From: an uncultured Oscillospiraceae bacterium
Lineage (GTDB): Bacteria; Bacillota; Clostridia; Oscillospirales; Acutalibacteraceae
Assembly (NCBI GenBank): GCA_910587995.1
Contig: CAJUNS010000002.1
Location: 43,162-107,161, forward strand
Reading direction: 5' to 3'
Length of the DNA stretch: 64,000 nucleotides
Below, piece after piece: positions 1-9,600 of the stretch (position 1 is its first letter; each line of letters begins with the position of its first letter). The translations under genes and the position numbers were made by a program. The notes beneath the pieces are model-generated. The model was given only the letters and a program-made list of their open reading frames with translations. It did not search any database and was not told the origin of the DNA.

Positions 1-549
1 ACGGCCATTTTGGGGGCCGTGGCCTCGGCGCTGATGTTCCTTGCCTTTCAAGTGCCTCTCATGCCCAGCTTCATTCAGATGGATTTGTCCGAACTGCCCG
101 CGCTGCTTGCGGCCTTTAGCATGGGCCCCTTAAGCGGCGTGGGGGTCTGCCTGATTAAAAACCTGGTGCATCTATTGGCCACCAGTACCGGCGGCGTAGG
201 GGAACTCTCCAACTTCCTTTTGGGCGCGGCCTTTGTGCTTCCGGCGGGCCTCTTCTACAAATACCGCAAAAACCGTATGGGCGCATTTTTAGGGGCCCTG
301 GTGGGGGCTGTCTTTATGGCGCTGGCCAGCCTGCCGGTAAACTATTTCATCACCTACCCCTTTTACACCCTGTTGATGCCTTTGGACGCCATTCTGGGCC
401 TCTATCAGGCCATCAATCCCAATGTGCACAGCCTGCTGGACGCCCTGATCTGGTTCAACATACCCTTCACCCTGTGCAAGGGCCTCCTGAGCGTGGCGGT
501 TACCTTTTTAATCTATAAGCGCATCTCGCCCATCCTTAAGGGCAGGTAA
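1..549 (+). CDS. ECF transporter S component, RibU-like (5' end cut by window)
   Basis: The frame is open from base 1, so the true start lies upstream. The visible part (about 182 residues) is a multi-pass membrane protein with the pattern of ECF-type substrate-binding S components of the riboflavin group: a conserved acidic segment MDLSELPALL, then GPLSGVGVCLIKNLVHLL, and a late helix with NYFITYPFY. Such proteins capture a vitamin outside the cell and work with a shared EcfAA'T energising module, which is not in this window. Riboflavin is the likely substrate from family resemblance only; related S components bind other vitamins. The TAA stop overlaps the end of a degenerate copy of interspersed repeat A, and a bidirectional terminator follows. 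Confidence 0.75.
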   Translation, partial: TAILGAVASALMFLAFQVPLMPSFIQMDLSELPALLAAFSMGPLSGVGVCLIKNLVHLLATSTGGVGELSNFLLGAAFVLPAGLFYKYRKNRMGAFLGALVGAVFMALASLPVNYFITYPFYTLLMPLDAILGLYQAINPNVHSLLDALIWFNIPFTLCKGLLSVAVTFLIYKRISPILKGR

Positions 550-602
550 AGTTAACGCGGTTCAAAAGCGGTAAATACCGATTTCCAAGTGCGTTTACTA
601 TA
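547..602 (+). repeat. Interspersed repeat A, copy 1 (internally deleted)
   Basis: This copy keeps the left end (GTTAACGCGGTTCAAAAG), part of hairpin 3 (GTAAATACCGAT) and the right end (GCGTTTACTATA), but has lost the middle hairpins. Its first bases coincide with the stop codon of the upstream gene. Other copies are near 4306, 30667, 38513, 43274 and 47946. Confidence 0.7.
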
Positions 603-613
603 AATACGAAGCA

Positions 614-651
614 AAAAACCCGGGCCTTCCCAGCGGAGGGCTCGGGTTTTT
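614..651. terminator. Bidirectional intrinsic terminator
   Basis: Stem AAAAACCCGGGCC pairs with GGCTCGGGTTTTT (one G-U pair), flanked by A and T runs, between the convergent ECF S-component and diguanylate cyclase genes. It can serve both. Confidence 0.8.
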
Positions 652-655
652 GGGT

Positions 656-2026
656 TTAGTCTTGATGAAAGCGGCAGCCGCAGCGGCCGTTTTTCTTTAC
701 TTCATACAGGGCCCGGTCGGCCATGCCGTACAGCTCGTCGGTGTAGCCCATGGCGGAGAAAGCCCCGCCCACGCTTAAGGACACGGAGGGCAGCCCGTCG
801 TCCGGGTGGCGCAGCTTGTGGTTGATGGACCGCACCTTCTCTTCGATCCGTTCCTGCTGCTGAGGCTCTATCTCGGTTAAAATCACCGCGAACTCGTCGC
901 CGCCAATGCGCGCGGGGAAGTCAGTGGCCCGAAAGCTTTTTTCCAAAAGCCTTGCCACTTTTTTCAGCACGGCGTCTCCGGCCTCATGTCCAAAGCGGTC
1001 GTTGATTCCCTTGAAATGGTCCACATCCACAATCAAAAGCGCCAAAGGCTGGACCTTGACCCGCAGCACCTCCTGGATCTCTTGAAAAGCTCCCCGGTTG
1101 ATCAGGCCGGTTAAAGGGTCGTGCTCCGCCTGGTGGCGCAGCAGCACCTCGTTGGCGGCGTTTACCTCATAAATGTCGTTGTAGGTCAGGGCCAGATATT
1201 TAAACTCATAGGCGCCGGTAATCTCCATGAGCTTTTCTTCCTTGATGCAGCTGACATAGACCTGCAAGGGCTTTACAATCAAAAAGGTGATCATAATGAA
1301 GACCAAAACGTTCTGCACAAAAAGGGCGCTGAAGAGGGCGCGTTCCATCAGCAGGGTATTGTCCAGGTCCTTTAGGCTCAACTGCTGGGCGTTTTGGGTG
1401 GAGCTCATCACGTCGGTGAGGAAGTAGTCGATGTTGCTGGTGATCAGCTGCTTTTTGGCCTGGTATTCCGTGCCGAAAACCAGATCCCGGACCTCATCCA
1501 GCTTGGCCTGGGCGCTCAGAGCCGCGTCCTTTTTCGAGAGCTTTACCTGGGCCACCTTTGGGTCCAAGGCGGCGGGGTCTAAGGACAGGGCCTCCGCTGC
1601 CAGGCGGATGGCATAAACTTCCCGCTCCATCAGCTGGTTGGAGTAGTCCAGGGCGGTCTCCAGATAGCGCAGGGCCCGGGGGCTGGCCTGTTTGTCCAGC
1701 TGTTCCAGGGCGGTCTCCCGGCGGCGGGCCACATTGGTTTCGTGAAAATAATTTTCCACATAGCCGCTGTCCAGGGTAACCGCGAACAAGCGCACCTGCT
1801 CGGTCAGGTAGTCGGACCCGGCGGACACCTGGGCGGCGTCCTCATGGCAGGCGATGTACTGGGAGGTGCTTTGAACCATATGGTCATAGTCCGCGGAGGC
1901 TTGGCGGGTGATCAGGAGCAGGGCTCCGTAGAGCAGGCAGGAGAAGATAATCATGGCGGCGTTTAGGCTGCGGACTTTAATTCCTTTGACAGGACTCTTG
2001 GTTTTTTTAGGTTCATTCGTTTTCAT
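656..2026 (-). CDS. Membrane-anchored diguanylate cyclase (GGDEF)
   Basis: A 456-residue sensor protein that should make cyclic di-GMP from two GTP. Membrane helices lie near residues 22-40 and 231-251. The roughly 190 residues between them form a helix-rich extracytoplasmic region of unrecognised type that probably senses a signal. The C-terminal third is a GGDEF domain with an intact GGDEF signature at 375-379 and an RATD motif five residues upstream, which fits the RxxD inhibitory I-site, so the enzyme is predicted to be active and feedback-inhibited. AGGAG lies 8 bases before the ATG. In a flagellated cell the product would be expected to affect motility or attachment; no effector gene is adjacent. 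Confidence 0.88.
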   Translation of the reverse strand: MKTNEPKKTKSPVKGIKVRSLNAAMIIFSCLLYGALLLITRQASADYDHMVQSTSQYIACHEDAAQVSAGSDYLTEQVRLFAVTLDSGYVENYFHETNVARRRETALEQLDKQASPRALRYLETALDYSNQLMEREVYAIRLAAEALSLDPAALDPKVAQVKLSKKDAALSAQAKLDEVRDLVFGTEYQAKKQLITSNIDYFLTDVMSSTQNAQQLSLKDLDNTLLMERALFSALFVQNVLVFIMITFLIVKPLQVYVSCIKEEKLMEITGAYEFKYLALTYNDIYEVNAANEVLLRHQAEHDPLTGLINRGAFQEIQEVLRVKVQPLALLIVDVDHFKGINDRFGHEAGDAVLKKVARLLEKSFRATDFPARIGGDEFAVILTEIEPQQQERIEEKVRSINHKLRHPDDGLPSVSLSVGGAFSAMGYTDELYGMADRALYEVKKNGRCGCRFHQD

Positions 2027-2077
2027 GAATAAGGCTCCTTGCGGATTAAAATGGGCCTTTTCTCTAGTTGCAAAAGG

Positions 2078-2094
2078 TTTTCAAACAAGCCCTA
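2078..2094. repeat. Solo terminal inverted repeat of the MITE seen at 43.1 kb
   Basis: TTTTCAAACAAGCCCTA is identical over 17 of 17 bases to the right end of the 43091-43276 element. No partner end is seen nearby, so this looks like a decayed remnant between glnN and the diguanylate cyclase gene. Confidence 0.6.
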
Positions 2095-2119
2095 TGGTGC
2101 TGCGGAGGGCTTTTCCGGC

Positions 2120-4252
2120 TCAAATGTGGAACATCAGCTCAGCGTAAGAGGGGTAGGGCCAGACCCCGGCGCAGACGTTCTGCTCCATCTCGTCCACGGT
2201 GGCCCGCAGGCGCTCCATAGCGGGGATCACCTGGTCCCGGTAATGCTGGGCGGCAGTGAGGATGTTGGGGCTCTCTGTTTTGGGGTCCCGCAGCAGGGGG
2301 TCCAGCTGCTCCACTTGGGCAAAGGCCTGGTCCAGCAGGCCGGAAAGCCGGCGGATGAGGGCGGTCTCCGCCGCGCAGGGCAGGCCCTCCACCGCCGCGC
2401 GCTTGGCGGCCACAGCCTGGGCCAGGGTGGACACATAGCCGCTGACCGCCGGGAAAATCTCCTGGCGCACCATGCCGCTCATGGTCAGGCTCTCGATGTT
2501 GAGGGTTTTGACGTACTCCTCCATAATGGTCTCGTACCGGGCCTCCATCTCGGCCTCGGTGTAAATTTTGTGCCGCACAAAAAGCTGAATGTTTTTCTGG
2601 TCCAGGTACCGGGGCAGAGCGTCCACCGTGGTGGGCAGGTTCAAAAGGCCCCGACGCTGCGCCTCGGCCAGCCATTCTTCCGAGTAGCCGTCGCCGTTGA
2701 AGATGATTCGCTTATGTTCCTTTGCCACATCCCGCACCAGGGCCCGCACAGCGGTGTCCATATCCGCCGCGCCCGCCAGCCGCTGGGTGAACTGTCCCAG
2801 CTCCTCGGCCACAATGGTGTTGAGCATAATATTGGGGCAGGCAATGGAGATGGCCGAGCCCAGAGAGCGGAACTCGAACTTGTTGCCCGTGAAGGCAAAG
2901 GGGGAGGTGCGGTTGCGGTCGGTGGTGTCCTTGTTCAGGTCGGGCAGCACCCGCACGCCGGTTTCCAGCTTTTTGGGGTCCATGCCCCCATAAGGCAGGC
3001 CCGCCTCAATGCTGTCCAGAATAGAGGTGAGCTCATCCCCCAAAAACATGGAGATGACAGCGGGAGGCGCTTCGTGGGCCCCCAGCCGGTGGTCGTTGCC
3101 CGCCGAGGCCACGGAGATGCGCAGCAGGTCCTGGTATTCGTCCACACCCTTGATGACAGCGGCCAGAATCAGCAAAAAGGGCAGGTTCTCCCAGGGCCGG
3201 GGTCCGGGGTCCAGCAGATTTTTCCCCGTGTCGGTGGAAAGGGACCAGTTGTTGTGCTTGCCGCTGCCGTTTACACCCGCGAAGGGCTTCTCGTGGAGCA
3301 GGCACACCAAGCCGTGGCGGTCCGCCACATTGCGCATGACCTCCATGGTCAGCTGGTTGTGGTCGCAGGCGATGTTGGTGGTGGTGAAGATGGGGGCCAG
3401 CTCATGCTGGGCGGGGGCGACCTCGTTGTGCTTGGTTTTGGCCAGCACCCCCAGCTTCCACAGCTCCCGGTCCAGGTCCCGCATAAAAGCGGCCACCCGG
3501 GGCTTGATGGCCCCATAGTAGTGGTCGTCCATCTCCTGGCCCTTGGGGGCCTTGGCTCCAAAAAGGGTGCGGCCGCAGAAGATCAGGTCCCGGCGCTTTT
3601 GGTAGAGCTCCTTGTCAATGAGGAAATATTCCTGCTCGGGCCCCACGGTGGTGACCACCTGCTGGGTCTTCTCATCGCCCAACAGGCGCAGCAGCCGGAG
3701 GGCCTGGTTGCTCAGGGCCTCCATAGAGCGCAGCAAAGGGGTCTTCTTGTCCAGCACCTCGCCGCTGTAGGAGCAGAAGGCGGTGGGGATGTACAGGGAG
3801 CCCCCCTTGACAAAGGCATAGGAGGTAGGGTCCCAGGCGGTGTAGCCCCTGGCCTCAAAGGTAGCCCGCAGGCCGCCAGAGGGGAAAGAAGAGGCGTCCG
3901 GCTCGCCCTTGATGAGCTCCTTGCCGGAAAATTGCATAATCACCCGGCCATCGCTGGTGGGGGAGATGAAGCTGTCGTGCTTTTCGGCGGTAACGCCGTT
4001 GAGAGGCTGAAACCAGTGGGTATAGTGGGTGGCGCCCAGCTCCACGGCCCAGTCCTTCATGGCGGAGGCCACGGCGTTGGCCACGGTCAGGTCCAGCTCC
4101 TTGCCCTCGTCGATGGTTTTGCGCAGGGAGCGGTACACGTCCTTGGGCAGGCGCTCCATCATCACGTCGTCGTTGAAGACGGCGCTGCCGAAGAGCTGGG
4201 GAACAGACTTGCGGTTTTCGGAACAGGTGCTCATAGAGACCACTCTTTTCAT
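2120..4252 (-). CDS. glnN: Glutamine synthetase type III
   Basis: A 710-residue ATP-dependent glutamate-ammonia ligase of the large GSIII family (usual length about 700), not the 450-residue GlnA type. The N-terminal GSAVFND stretch, [14 protein letters not shown] and the segment around GSGKHNNWS are characteristic of GSIII. It assimilates ammonia in the cytoplasm, usually as a dodecamer. The first ATG (4252) has no clear ribosome site; ATG at 4234 (MSTCSEN) is a possible alternative. A candidate promoter at 4695-4723 implies an unusually long leader of about 430 bases that carries repeat A copy 2 and other pairable segments, so control through the leader is plausible. Confidence 0.93.
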   Translation of the reverse strand: MKRVVSMSTCSENRKSVPQLFGSAVFNDDVMMERLPKDVYRSLRKTIDEGKELDLTVANAVASAMKDWAVELGATHYTHWFQPLNGVTAEKHDSFISPTSDGRVIMQFSGKELIKGEPDASSFPSGGLRATFEARGYTAWDPTSYAFVKGGSLYIPTAFCSYSGEVLDKKTPLLRSMEALSNQALRLLRLLGDEKTQQVVTTVGPEQEYFLIDKELYQKRRDLIFCGRTLFGAKAPKGQEMDDHYYGAIKPRVAAFMRDLDRELWKLGVLAKTKHNEVAPAQHELAPIFTTTNIACDHNQLTMEVMRNVADRHGLVCLLHEKPFAGVNGSGKHNNWSLSTDTGKNLLDPGPRPWENLPFLLILAAVIKGVDEYQDLLRISVASAGNDHRLGAHEAPPAVISMFLGDELTSILDSIEAGLPYGGMDPKKLETGVRVLPDLNKDTTDRNRTSPFAFTGNKFEFRSLGSAISIACPNIMLNTIVAEELGQFTQRLAGAADMDTAVRALVRDVAKEHKRIIFNGDGYSEEWLAEAQRRGLLNLPTTVDALPRYLDQKNIQLFVRHKIYTEAEMEARYETIMEEYVKTLNIESLTMSGMVRQEIFPAVSGYVSTLAQAVAAKRAAVEGLPCAAETALIRRLSGLLDQAFAQVEQLDPLLRDPKTESPNILTAAQHYRDQVIPAMERLRATVDEMEQNVCAGVWPYPSYAELMFHI

Positions 4253-4305
4253 ATTTATATTGTATACAAGGCGGACACAGGGAAGGCCGGGGTCCGGTAC
4301 CTATT

Positions 4306-4457
4306 GTTAACGCAGTTCAAAAGAGGCGATGCCTCTTTTGAACCTGGCGGCGCGGGCTTGCCCGCGCCGGGAGTGTCCGTTATGGAGAGCTTTTCGTGTT
4401 CCCCGCGCCGCCCGGTTGAAAATCAGTAAATACCGATTTTCAAGTGCGTTTACGATA
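4306..4457 (+). repeat. Interspersed repeat A, copy 2, interrupted by a fragment of repeat B
   Basis: Left end GTTAACGCAG, hairpin 1 (GTTCAAAAGAGG with CCTCTTTTGAAC), a GC hairpin, then about 35 bases of repeat B (4369-4404), then the rest of A with GAAAATCAGTAAATACCGAT and GTGCGTTTAC. One family has been inserted into, or recombined with, the other. Confidence 0.75.
4369..4404 (+). repeat. Partial copy of repeat B nested in repeat A
   Basis: GGAGTGTCCGTT followed by GGAGAGCTTTTCGTGTTCCC matches the 5' half of the repeat B elements at 4741-4830 and 11261-11348. The 3' half is missing. Confidence 0.65.
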
Positions 4458-4475
4458 CATAATAAGTGCCAAGGT

Positions 4476-4504
4476 CCGGGAAGGTTCCCGGCGGCCCCTT
4501 TTTT
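4476..4504 (+). terminator. GC hairpin followed by a T run
   Basis: CCGGGAAGGTTCCCGG followed by CCCCTTTTTT. No plus-strand gene lies just upstream, so its use as a terminator is unclear; it is also part of the glnN leader on the other strand. Confidence 0.3.
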
Positions 4505-4694
4505 CCTATTTTAGCGGCAAAGGTAGGGTTTGTCAACCAGCTCTTCCCTGGCAGGGGCAAGTTTGCCCGTTCCCAAAAGACGAAAAGCAAAGAATTTTTC
4601 AATGGAAAGGCCCCTGCCCGTTCCGGTAGGCTTTATGTATGTTTATCATGTCTCCACCGCGCCGCTTCCGTTTAAGATTTCATCATAATAATAA

Positions 4695-4723
4695 AGTATA
4701 GCACAAAATCTCCGAAAACACAA
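4695..4723 (-). promoter_or_regulatory. Candidate sigma-A promoter for glnN
   Basis: On the minus strand TTGTGT, a 17-base spacer and TATACT. Nothing else on this strand downstream before glnN is coding, so it most likely drives glnN through the 430-base leader. Confidence 0.5.
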
Positions 4724-4740
4724 TGCTTTCCCCCAAATCG

Positions 4741-4830
4741 GGAGCGTCCCAACCGCAGAGATAATCATCTATGTTCCCCCCGCCCTACGGGCGGGGGGAA
4801 CACGAAAAGCTCTCCAAAACGGACACTCCT
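4741..4830 (-). repeat. Interspersed repeat B, copy 1 (MITE-like nested palindrome)
   Basis: An element of about 90 bp with inverted ends (GGAGCGTCCC against GGAGTGTCC), an inner CAGAGA-type stem and a strong apical hairpin (GTTCCCCCCGCCC with GGGCGGGGGGAAC). The direct repeat CCCCAAATC flanks it at 4731-4739 and 4831-4839, which looks like a target-site duplication. It closely matches 11261-11348. Confidence 0.75.
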
Positions 4831-4899
4831 CCCCAAATCCTCCGGCAAGGGACGGGGCTTCCTCCCGCCCGGTTTTGTCCGGATCACAGAGAGGAAGAC

Positions 4900-4929
4900 A
4901 AAAAGCCGGTCCAGAAAGGCGGCCTTTTT
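4900..4929 (+). terminator. Weak terminator-like hairpin upstream of carA
   Basis: AAAAAGCCG pairs imperfectly with CGGCCTTTTT around GTCCAGAAAGG. It lies before the carA promoter at 4970-4998, so it would not attenuate transcripts from that promoter. Confidence 0.35.
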
Positions 4930-4969
4930 GTTATGGAAGGAGAAGCGGCGGAAAAATGAAATTTCCCTC

Positions 4970-4998
4970 TTGCGCTCTTCCCGTTTTTCGAGTACAAT
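4970..4998 (+). promoter_or_regulatory. Candidate promoter of the carA operon
   Basis: TTGCGC, 17-base spacer, TACAAT. The implied start near 5005 gives a leader of about 50 bases before the carA ribosome site GGAAAGGA. Confidence 0.55.
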
Positions 4999-5053
4999 AT
5001 TAAGTTGAAAAAGCTTGCGAAGTGGAGAACGCGATAATTCGGAAAGGATTGTG

Positions 5054-6130
5054 ATGCACATGGGAAAAACGGCGTATCTGGTGCTGGAAAACGGCAGGGT
5101 TTTCCGGGGAGAGCGGTTCGGGGCCCAGGAAGAGGTGCTGGCCGAGGTGGTTTTTACCACCGGCATGACCGGCTATCTGGAGGCTTTGACCGACCGGAGC
5201 TATTGGGGACAGATTGTGGTGCAGACCTTCCCGCTCATCGGCAACTATGGGGTTATTCCCGCCGATTTTGAAAGCGACGTCATTGGTCCGAAAGGGTATA
5301 TCGTCAAACATTGGTGCCAAGCTCCTTCTAACTTTCGTTCAGAAGGCAGCCTTGACGCCTTTTTTCAAAACCGGGGGCTCACGGCCCTGTGCGGCGTGGA
5401 CACCCGGACCTTGACCAAGATCATTCGGGAAAAGGGCGTGATGAACGGAGTCATTACCGATGACCCGGCCTCCGTGGACCTGGAAGCCGTGGCCGCCTAC
5501 AAGGTGCGGGGCGCGGTGCGGGCCATGTCTGCCAAAGAGCGCCGGGTGGAAGGCCCGGAGGACTACCGGTGTAAAATCGCCCTGATGGACTACGGCATGA
5601 AGGACAGCATCTGGAGGGAGCTGGCGGCCCGGGGGGCCCAGGTGCACATCTGCCCCTGCGGGACCACCGCGGAAGAGGTTGCGGCCTTGGATGTGGACGG
5701 GGTGATGCTCAGCAACGGCCCCGGCGACCCGGCGGAGAACACGGAGCTTGTGGCGGAGCTGCGGCGCATTAACCAGCTGAAAAAGCCCACCTTCGGCATC
5801 TGCCTGGGCCACCAGCTGATGGCCTTGGCCCACGGCTGCCGCACGGAGAAGCTGAAGTACGGCCACCGGGGCGAAAACCAGCCGGTGAAAAACCGGGAGA
5901 CCGGCCGGGTGTACATTTCCAGTCAGAACCACGGCTACGCGGTGGTCAGCGAAAGCCTGGACCCCCAGTGGGGCAAAGAGCTCTATGTCAACGTAAACGA
6001 CGGCACCTGCGAGGGCGTGCGCTACAGCTATATGCCCGCCTTTACGGTGCAGTTCCACCCAGAGGCCTGCGGCGGGCCCCTGGACACCCGGATGCTTTTT
6101 GACGAGTTTTTCGCCATGATGGGCAAATGA
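5054..6130 (+). CDS. carA: Carbamoyl phosphate synthase, small (glutaminase) subunit
   Basis: A 358-residue class I glutamine amidotransferase that releases ammonia from glutamine and channels it to CarB for carbamoyl phosphate, the first step to pyrimidines and arginine. The N-terminal half is the CarA-specific domain (TTGMTGYLEALTD); the C-terminal half carries the nucleophile motif FGICLGHQ and the partner histidine in VQFHPEA. The start chosen at 5054 has GGAAAGGA five bases upstream; the frame is open further upstream without a ribosome site, and ATG at 5060 is an alternative. It leads an operon with a NUDIX gene and carB-dapF. Confidence 0.95.
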   Translation: MHMGKTAYLVLENGRVFRGERFGAQEEVLAEVVFTTGMTGYLEALTDRSYWGQIVVQTFPLIGNYGVIPADFESDVIGPKGYIVKHWCQAPSNFRSEGSLDAFFQNRGLTALCGVDTRTLTKIIREKGVMNGVITDDPASVDLEAVAAYKVRGAVRAMSAKERRVEGPEDYRCKIALMDYGMKDSIWRELAARGAQVHICPCGTTAEEVAALDVDGVMLSNGPGDPAENTELVAELRRINQLKKPTFGICLGHQLMALAHGCRTEKLKYGHRGENQPVKNRETGRVYISSQNHGYAVVSESLDPQWGKELYVNVNDGTCEGVRYSYMPAFTVQFHPEACGGPLDTRMLFDEFFAMMGK

Positions 6131-6137
6131 GGCGCCT

Positions 6138-6641
6138 ATGAACCATGAGAACACTGACTGGAGCCGCTCTGTGGCAGGCGTGGTTCTAAAAGAAGGCAAG
6201 GTGCTGCTCTGCCGGCACACCTATGGAGGCGGCAAGGGGCTGCTCATTGTGCCCGGGGGCTACCTGGAGCGGGGCGAGACCCCGGAAGAAGCCGTAAGGC
6301 GGGAGCTGCGGGAAGAGACTGGCATAACCGCGGAGCCCGGGCGGCTTTTAGCCGTGCGCTTTGGCACAAAGGACTGGTACGCGGCCTTTGCGGCGGAGTA
6401 TGTGTCCGGCCAGGCCCGTCCGGACGGGGACGAGAACGACCTGGTGGTCTGGATGAACGTGGAAGAGGCCCTGGCCCGGGAAGACGTGCCGGGGCTCACC
6501 AAGGCGCTGATCCAGCGGGCCCAGGAGGATGGCGGGTTTGTGCCGCAGTCCTATGGGACCCCATCGGGCCGGACGGAAACGGACCTGTACGGGTTTTCAC
6601 AGAGGATGAAGAAAAGGGAGGATAACTATGCCACTGAATAA
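6138..6641 (+). CDS. NUDIX hydrolase between carA and carB
   Basis: A 167-residue protein with a full NUDIX box (GYLERGETPEEAVRRELREE, then TGI), so it should hydrolyse a nucleoside diphosphate linked to another group using Mg2+. The substrate cannot be read from the sequence. It starts 8 bases after the carA stop with a GAGG site, and its 3' end overlaps the start of carB by 14 bases, so the three genes are almost certainly co-transcribed. A NUDIX gene inside the car operon is unusual; a housekeeping role tied to nucleotide synthesis is possible but unproven. The C-terminal 35 residues lie beyond the conserved fold and resemble nothing I recognise. Confidence 0.88.
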   Translation: MNHENTDWSRSVAGVVLKEGKVLLCRHTYGGGKGLLIVPGGYLERGETPEEAVRRELREETGITAEPGRLLAVRFGTKDWYAAFAAEYVSGQARPDGDENDLVVWMNVEEALAREDVPGLTKALIQRAQEDGGFVPQSYGTPSGRTETDLYGFSQRMKKREDNYATE

Positions 6642-9600
6642 GGACATCAAAAAGGTATTGGTCATCGGCTCGGGACCCATTGTCATCGGCCAGGCGGCGG
6701 AGTTCGACTACGCCGGCACCCAGGCCTGCCGGGCTCTGCGGGAGGACGGCATTGAGATTGTGCTGGTAAACTCCAACCCGGCCACCATTATGACAGACCA
6801 GGCCATGGCGGACAAAATTTACATTGAGCCCCTGACCCTCACCACCGTGAAGCGCATCATTGAAAAGGAGAAGCCGGACAGCATTCTCTCCGGCTTTGGC
6901 GGGCAGACGGGCCTGACCCTCTCCATGCAGCTGGCCAAGGAGGGTTTTTTGGAGAAGAACCATGTGCGCCTGCTGGGCGCGGGCCCGGAGACCATTGATA
7001 AGGCGGAGGACCGGCAGCTCTTTAAGGACGCCATGGAGCGCATCGGCCAGCCCTGCGTGCCCAGCAAGGTGGTCACCACCGTGGAGGACGCGGAGGCTTT
7101 TGCCGCTGAAATCGGCTACCCGGTTATCATCCGCCCGGCCTTTACCTTGGGCGGCACCGGCGGCGGCATTGTCAACGGCCCGGAAGAGCTGCGGGAGATT
7201 ACCGCCAACGGCCTGGCCCTTTCGCCCATTACCCAGGTGCTGGTGGAAAAGAGCATCGCCGGGTGGAAGGAGATCGAGTTCGAGGTCATGCGGGACGGCG
7301 CGGGCAATGCCATTACCATCTGCTCCATGGAGAACCTGGACCCCGTGGGCGTGCACACCGGCGACTCCATTGTCATTGCCCCGGCGGTGACTCTGGCGGA
7401 CAAAGAGTACCAGATGCTGCGCACCGCCGCCTTGGATATCGTCAACGAGCTGGGGGTGGAGGGCGGATGCAACTGCCAGTTCGCCCTGCACCCGGACTCC
7501 TTCGAGTACGCCGTGATTGAGGTAAACCCCCGGGTGAGCCGGTCCTCCGCTCTGGCCTCTAAGGCCACGGGCTACCCCATTGCTAAGGTGGCCACCAAAA
7601 TCGCCATTGGCTACCGGCTGGACGAGATCAAAAACGCAGTTACCGGGGTGACCTACGCAGCCTTTGAGCCCTCTATCGACTATGTGGCGGTGAAGTTCCC
7701 CAAGTGGCCCTTTGACAAGTTCGTGTACGCCAAGCGGGACCTGGGCACCCAGATGAAGGCCACCGGCGAGGTGATGAGCATTGCGGACAGCTTTGAGATG
7801 GCCCTTTTAAAGGCTGTGCGGGGAGCGGAGATCTCCGCGGGCTCTGGCGGCGGGCGGCTGGACACCCTGACCCTGCCTAAGTTCCAGGAGGAGGCGGAGG
7901 AGAAGCTGCTGCACATTGCGGAGCATGCCACGGACGAGCGGCTGTTCGCGGTCTATGAGCTTTTGAAGCGGGGCCGCACGGTAGACGAGCTCCACGCGCT
8001 CACCATGATCGACCGCTGGTTCCTCTCCAAGCTGCTGAGCTTCATTGGCTATGAGGACAAGCTGGCCTCCCGCACCCTGACGGAGGAAATTTACACCGAG
8101 GGCAAGCGGCTGGGCTACCCGGACGCGGCCATTGCCCGGATTTCCGGCCAGGAGATTCCCTGGAAGCGCAAGACCACCTTTAAAATGGTGGACACCTGCG
8201 CCGGCGAGTTTGCCGCCCACACCCCCTACTTTTACGCCACCTACGACACCGAGGAAAGCGGCGGCGAGGACGAGGCCCTGGACTTCATTGGCCAGAACCG
8301 GGAGAAGGAGACCGTGGTGGTGCTGGGCTCTGGGCCCATCCGCATTGGCCAGGGCATTGAGTTCGATTACGCCAGCGTCCACTGCGTCATGGCACTGCAA
8401 AAGCTGGGCTATGAGGTGGTGATCATCAACAACAACCCGGAGACCGTCTCCACGGACTTTGACACGGCCAACCGGCTCTATTTTGAGCCTCTGTCTCCCG
8501 AAGACGTGCTGGACGTGCTGGCCATTGAAAAGCCCATTGGGGTGGTGGTGGCCTTTGGCGGGCAGACCGCCATCAAGCTGACCAAGACCCTCTCGGACAA
8601 CAACATCCGCATTTTGGGCTCTTCCGCCGACACCATTGACATGGCCGAGGACCGGGAGCGCTTTGACGAGCTGCTGGAACGCTCGGGCATTAAGCGGCCC
8701 AGGGGCTCCACGGTGACGGCCGCCCAAGAGGCTCTGGACGCGGCGGAGCGGCTGGGCTATCCGGTGCTCATGCGCCCCTCCTATGTGCTGGGCGGACAGA
8801 ACATGATCATCGCCACCTGCCGGGAGGACATTCAGGAGTATATGGACATTATCCTGGACACCCGCCAGGACAACCCGGTGCTTATTGACAAGTACCTCTC
8901 CGGCACGGAGATTGAGGTGGACGCCATCTGCGATGGGGATGAGATTCTGATTCCCGGCATTATGGAGCATGTGGAGCGCACGGGCATCCACTCCGGCGAC
9001 AGCATCGCCGTGTACCCGGCCTCGGGCATTGACGACGACATGAGCGCCAAAATTGTGGCCACCACCGAAACCCTCTGCCGGGAGCTCCATGGCATTGGGC
9101 TTATCAACCTGCAATATATTATTATGGACCGGGAAATTTACGTCATTGAGGTAAACCCCCGGGCCAGCCGGACCGTGCCTTACATCAGCAAGGTCACCGG
9201 CGTGCCCATGTGCGACCTGGCCACCAAGGTCAGCCTGGGCTATAAGCTGCGGGACCTGGGCTTTGGAACCGGGCTCTACAAGCCCTCGCCCTACACGGCG
9301 GTGAAGGTGCCGGTGTTCTCTTTCGAGAAGCTGGCGGACGTGGACACCCACCTGGGGCCGGAGATGAAATCCACCGGCGAGGTGCTGGGCATTGGCAACA
9401 GCCTGGAAGAGGCTTTGTACAAGGGGCTCATTGCCTCGGGCCACCAGATGAAGAAAAGCGGCGGGGTGTTCATCACCGTGCGGGACCAGGACAAGCCGGA
9501 AATTGCCGAGGTGGCCAAAAAGTTTGACCGGCTGGGCTTTAAGCTCTATGCCACCGGCGGCACGGCGCTGCTGCTCTTTAAGGCGGGGCTCAATGTGAAT

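Larger units (their letters stand above)
4253..4690 (-). promoter_or_regulatory. Long structured 5' leader of glnN (candidate attenuator)
   Basis: Read on the minus strand from the promoter near 4700, the leader contains GGCAGGGGC (about 4609-4617), able to pair with GCCCCTGCC (about 4541-4549). The second segment, extended as TTGCCC, can instead pair with GGGCAA just before it. Mutually exclusive pairings of this kind are typical of regulatory leaders. It then runs through a short GC hairpin (4476-4491) and repeat A copy 2. It does not match the glutamine riboswitch consensus I know. Function is inference. Confidence 0.35.

Noticed and set aside
2039-4429. Long plus-strand open frame opposite glnN
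   Set aside because: It lies antisense to a clear GSIII gene, has Gly/Gln/His/Val-rich composition typical of mirrored GC-rich codons, and no ribosome site.
4891-4935. PyrR-type attenuator upstream of carA
   Set aside because: GTCCAGAAAGG resembles the PyrR site loosely, but the promoter lies downstream of it and no antiterminator pairing was seen.
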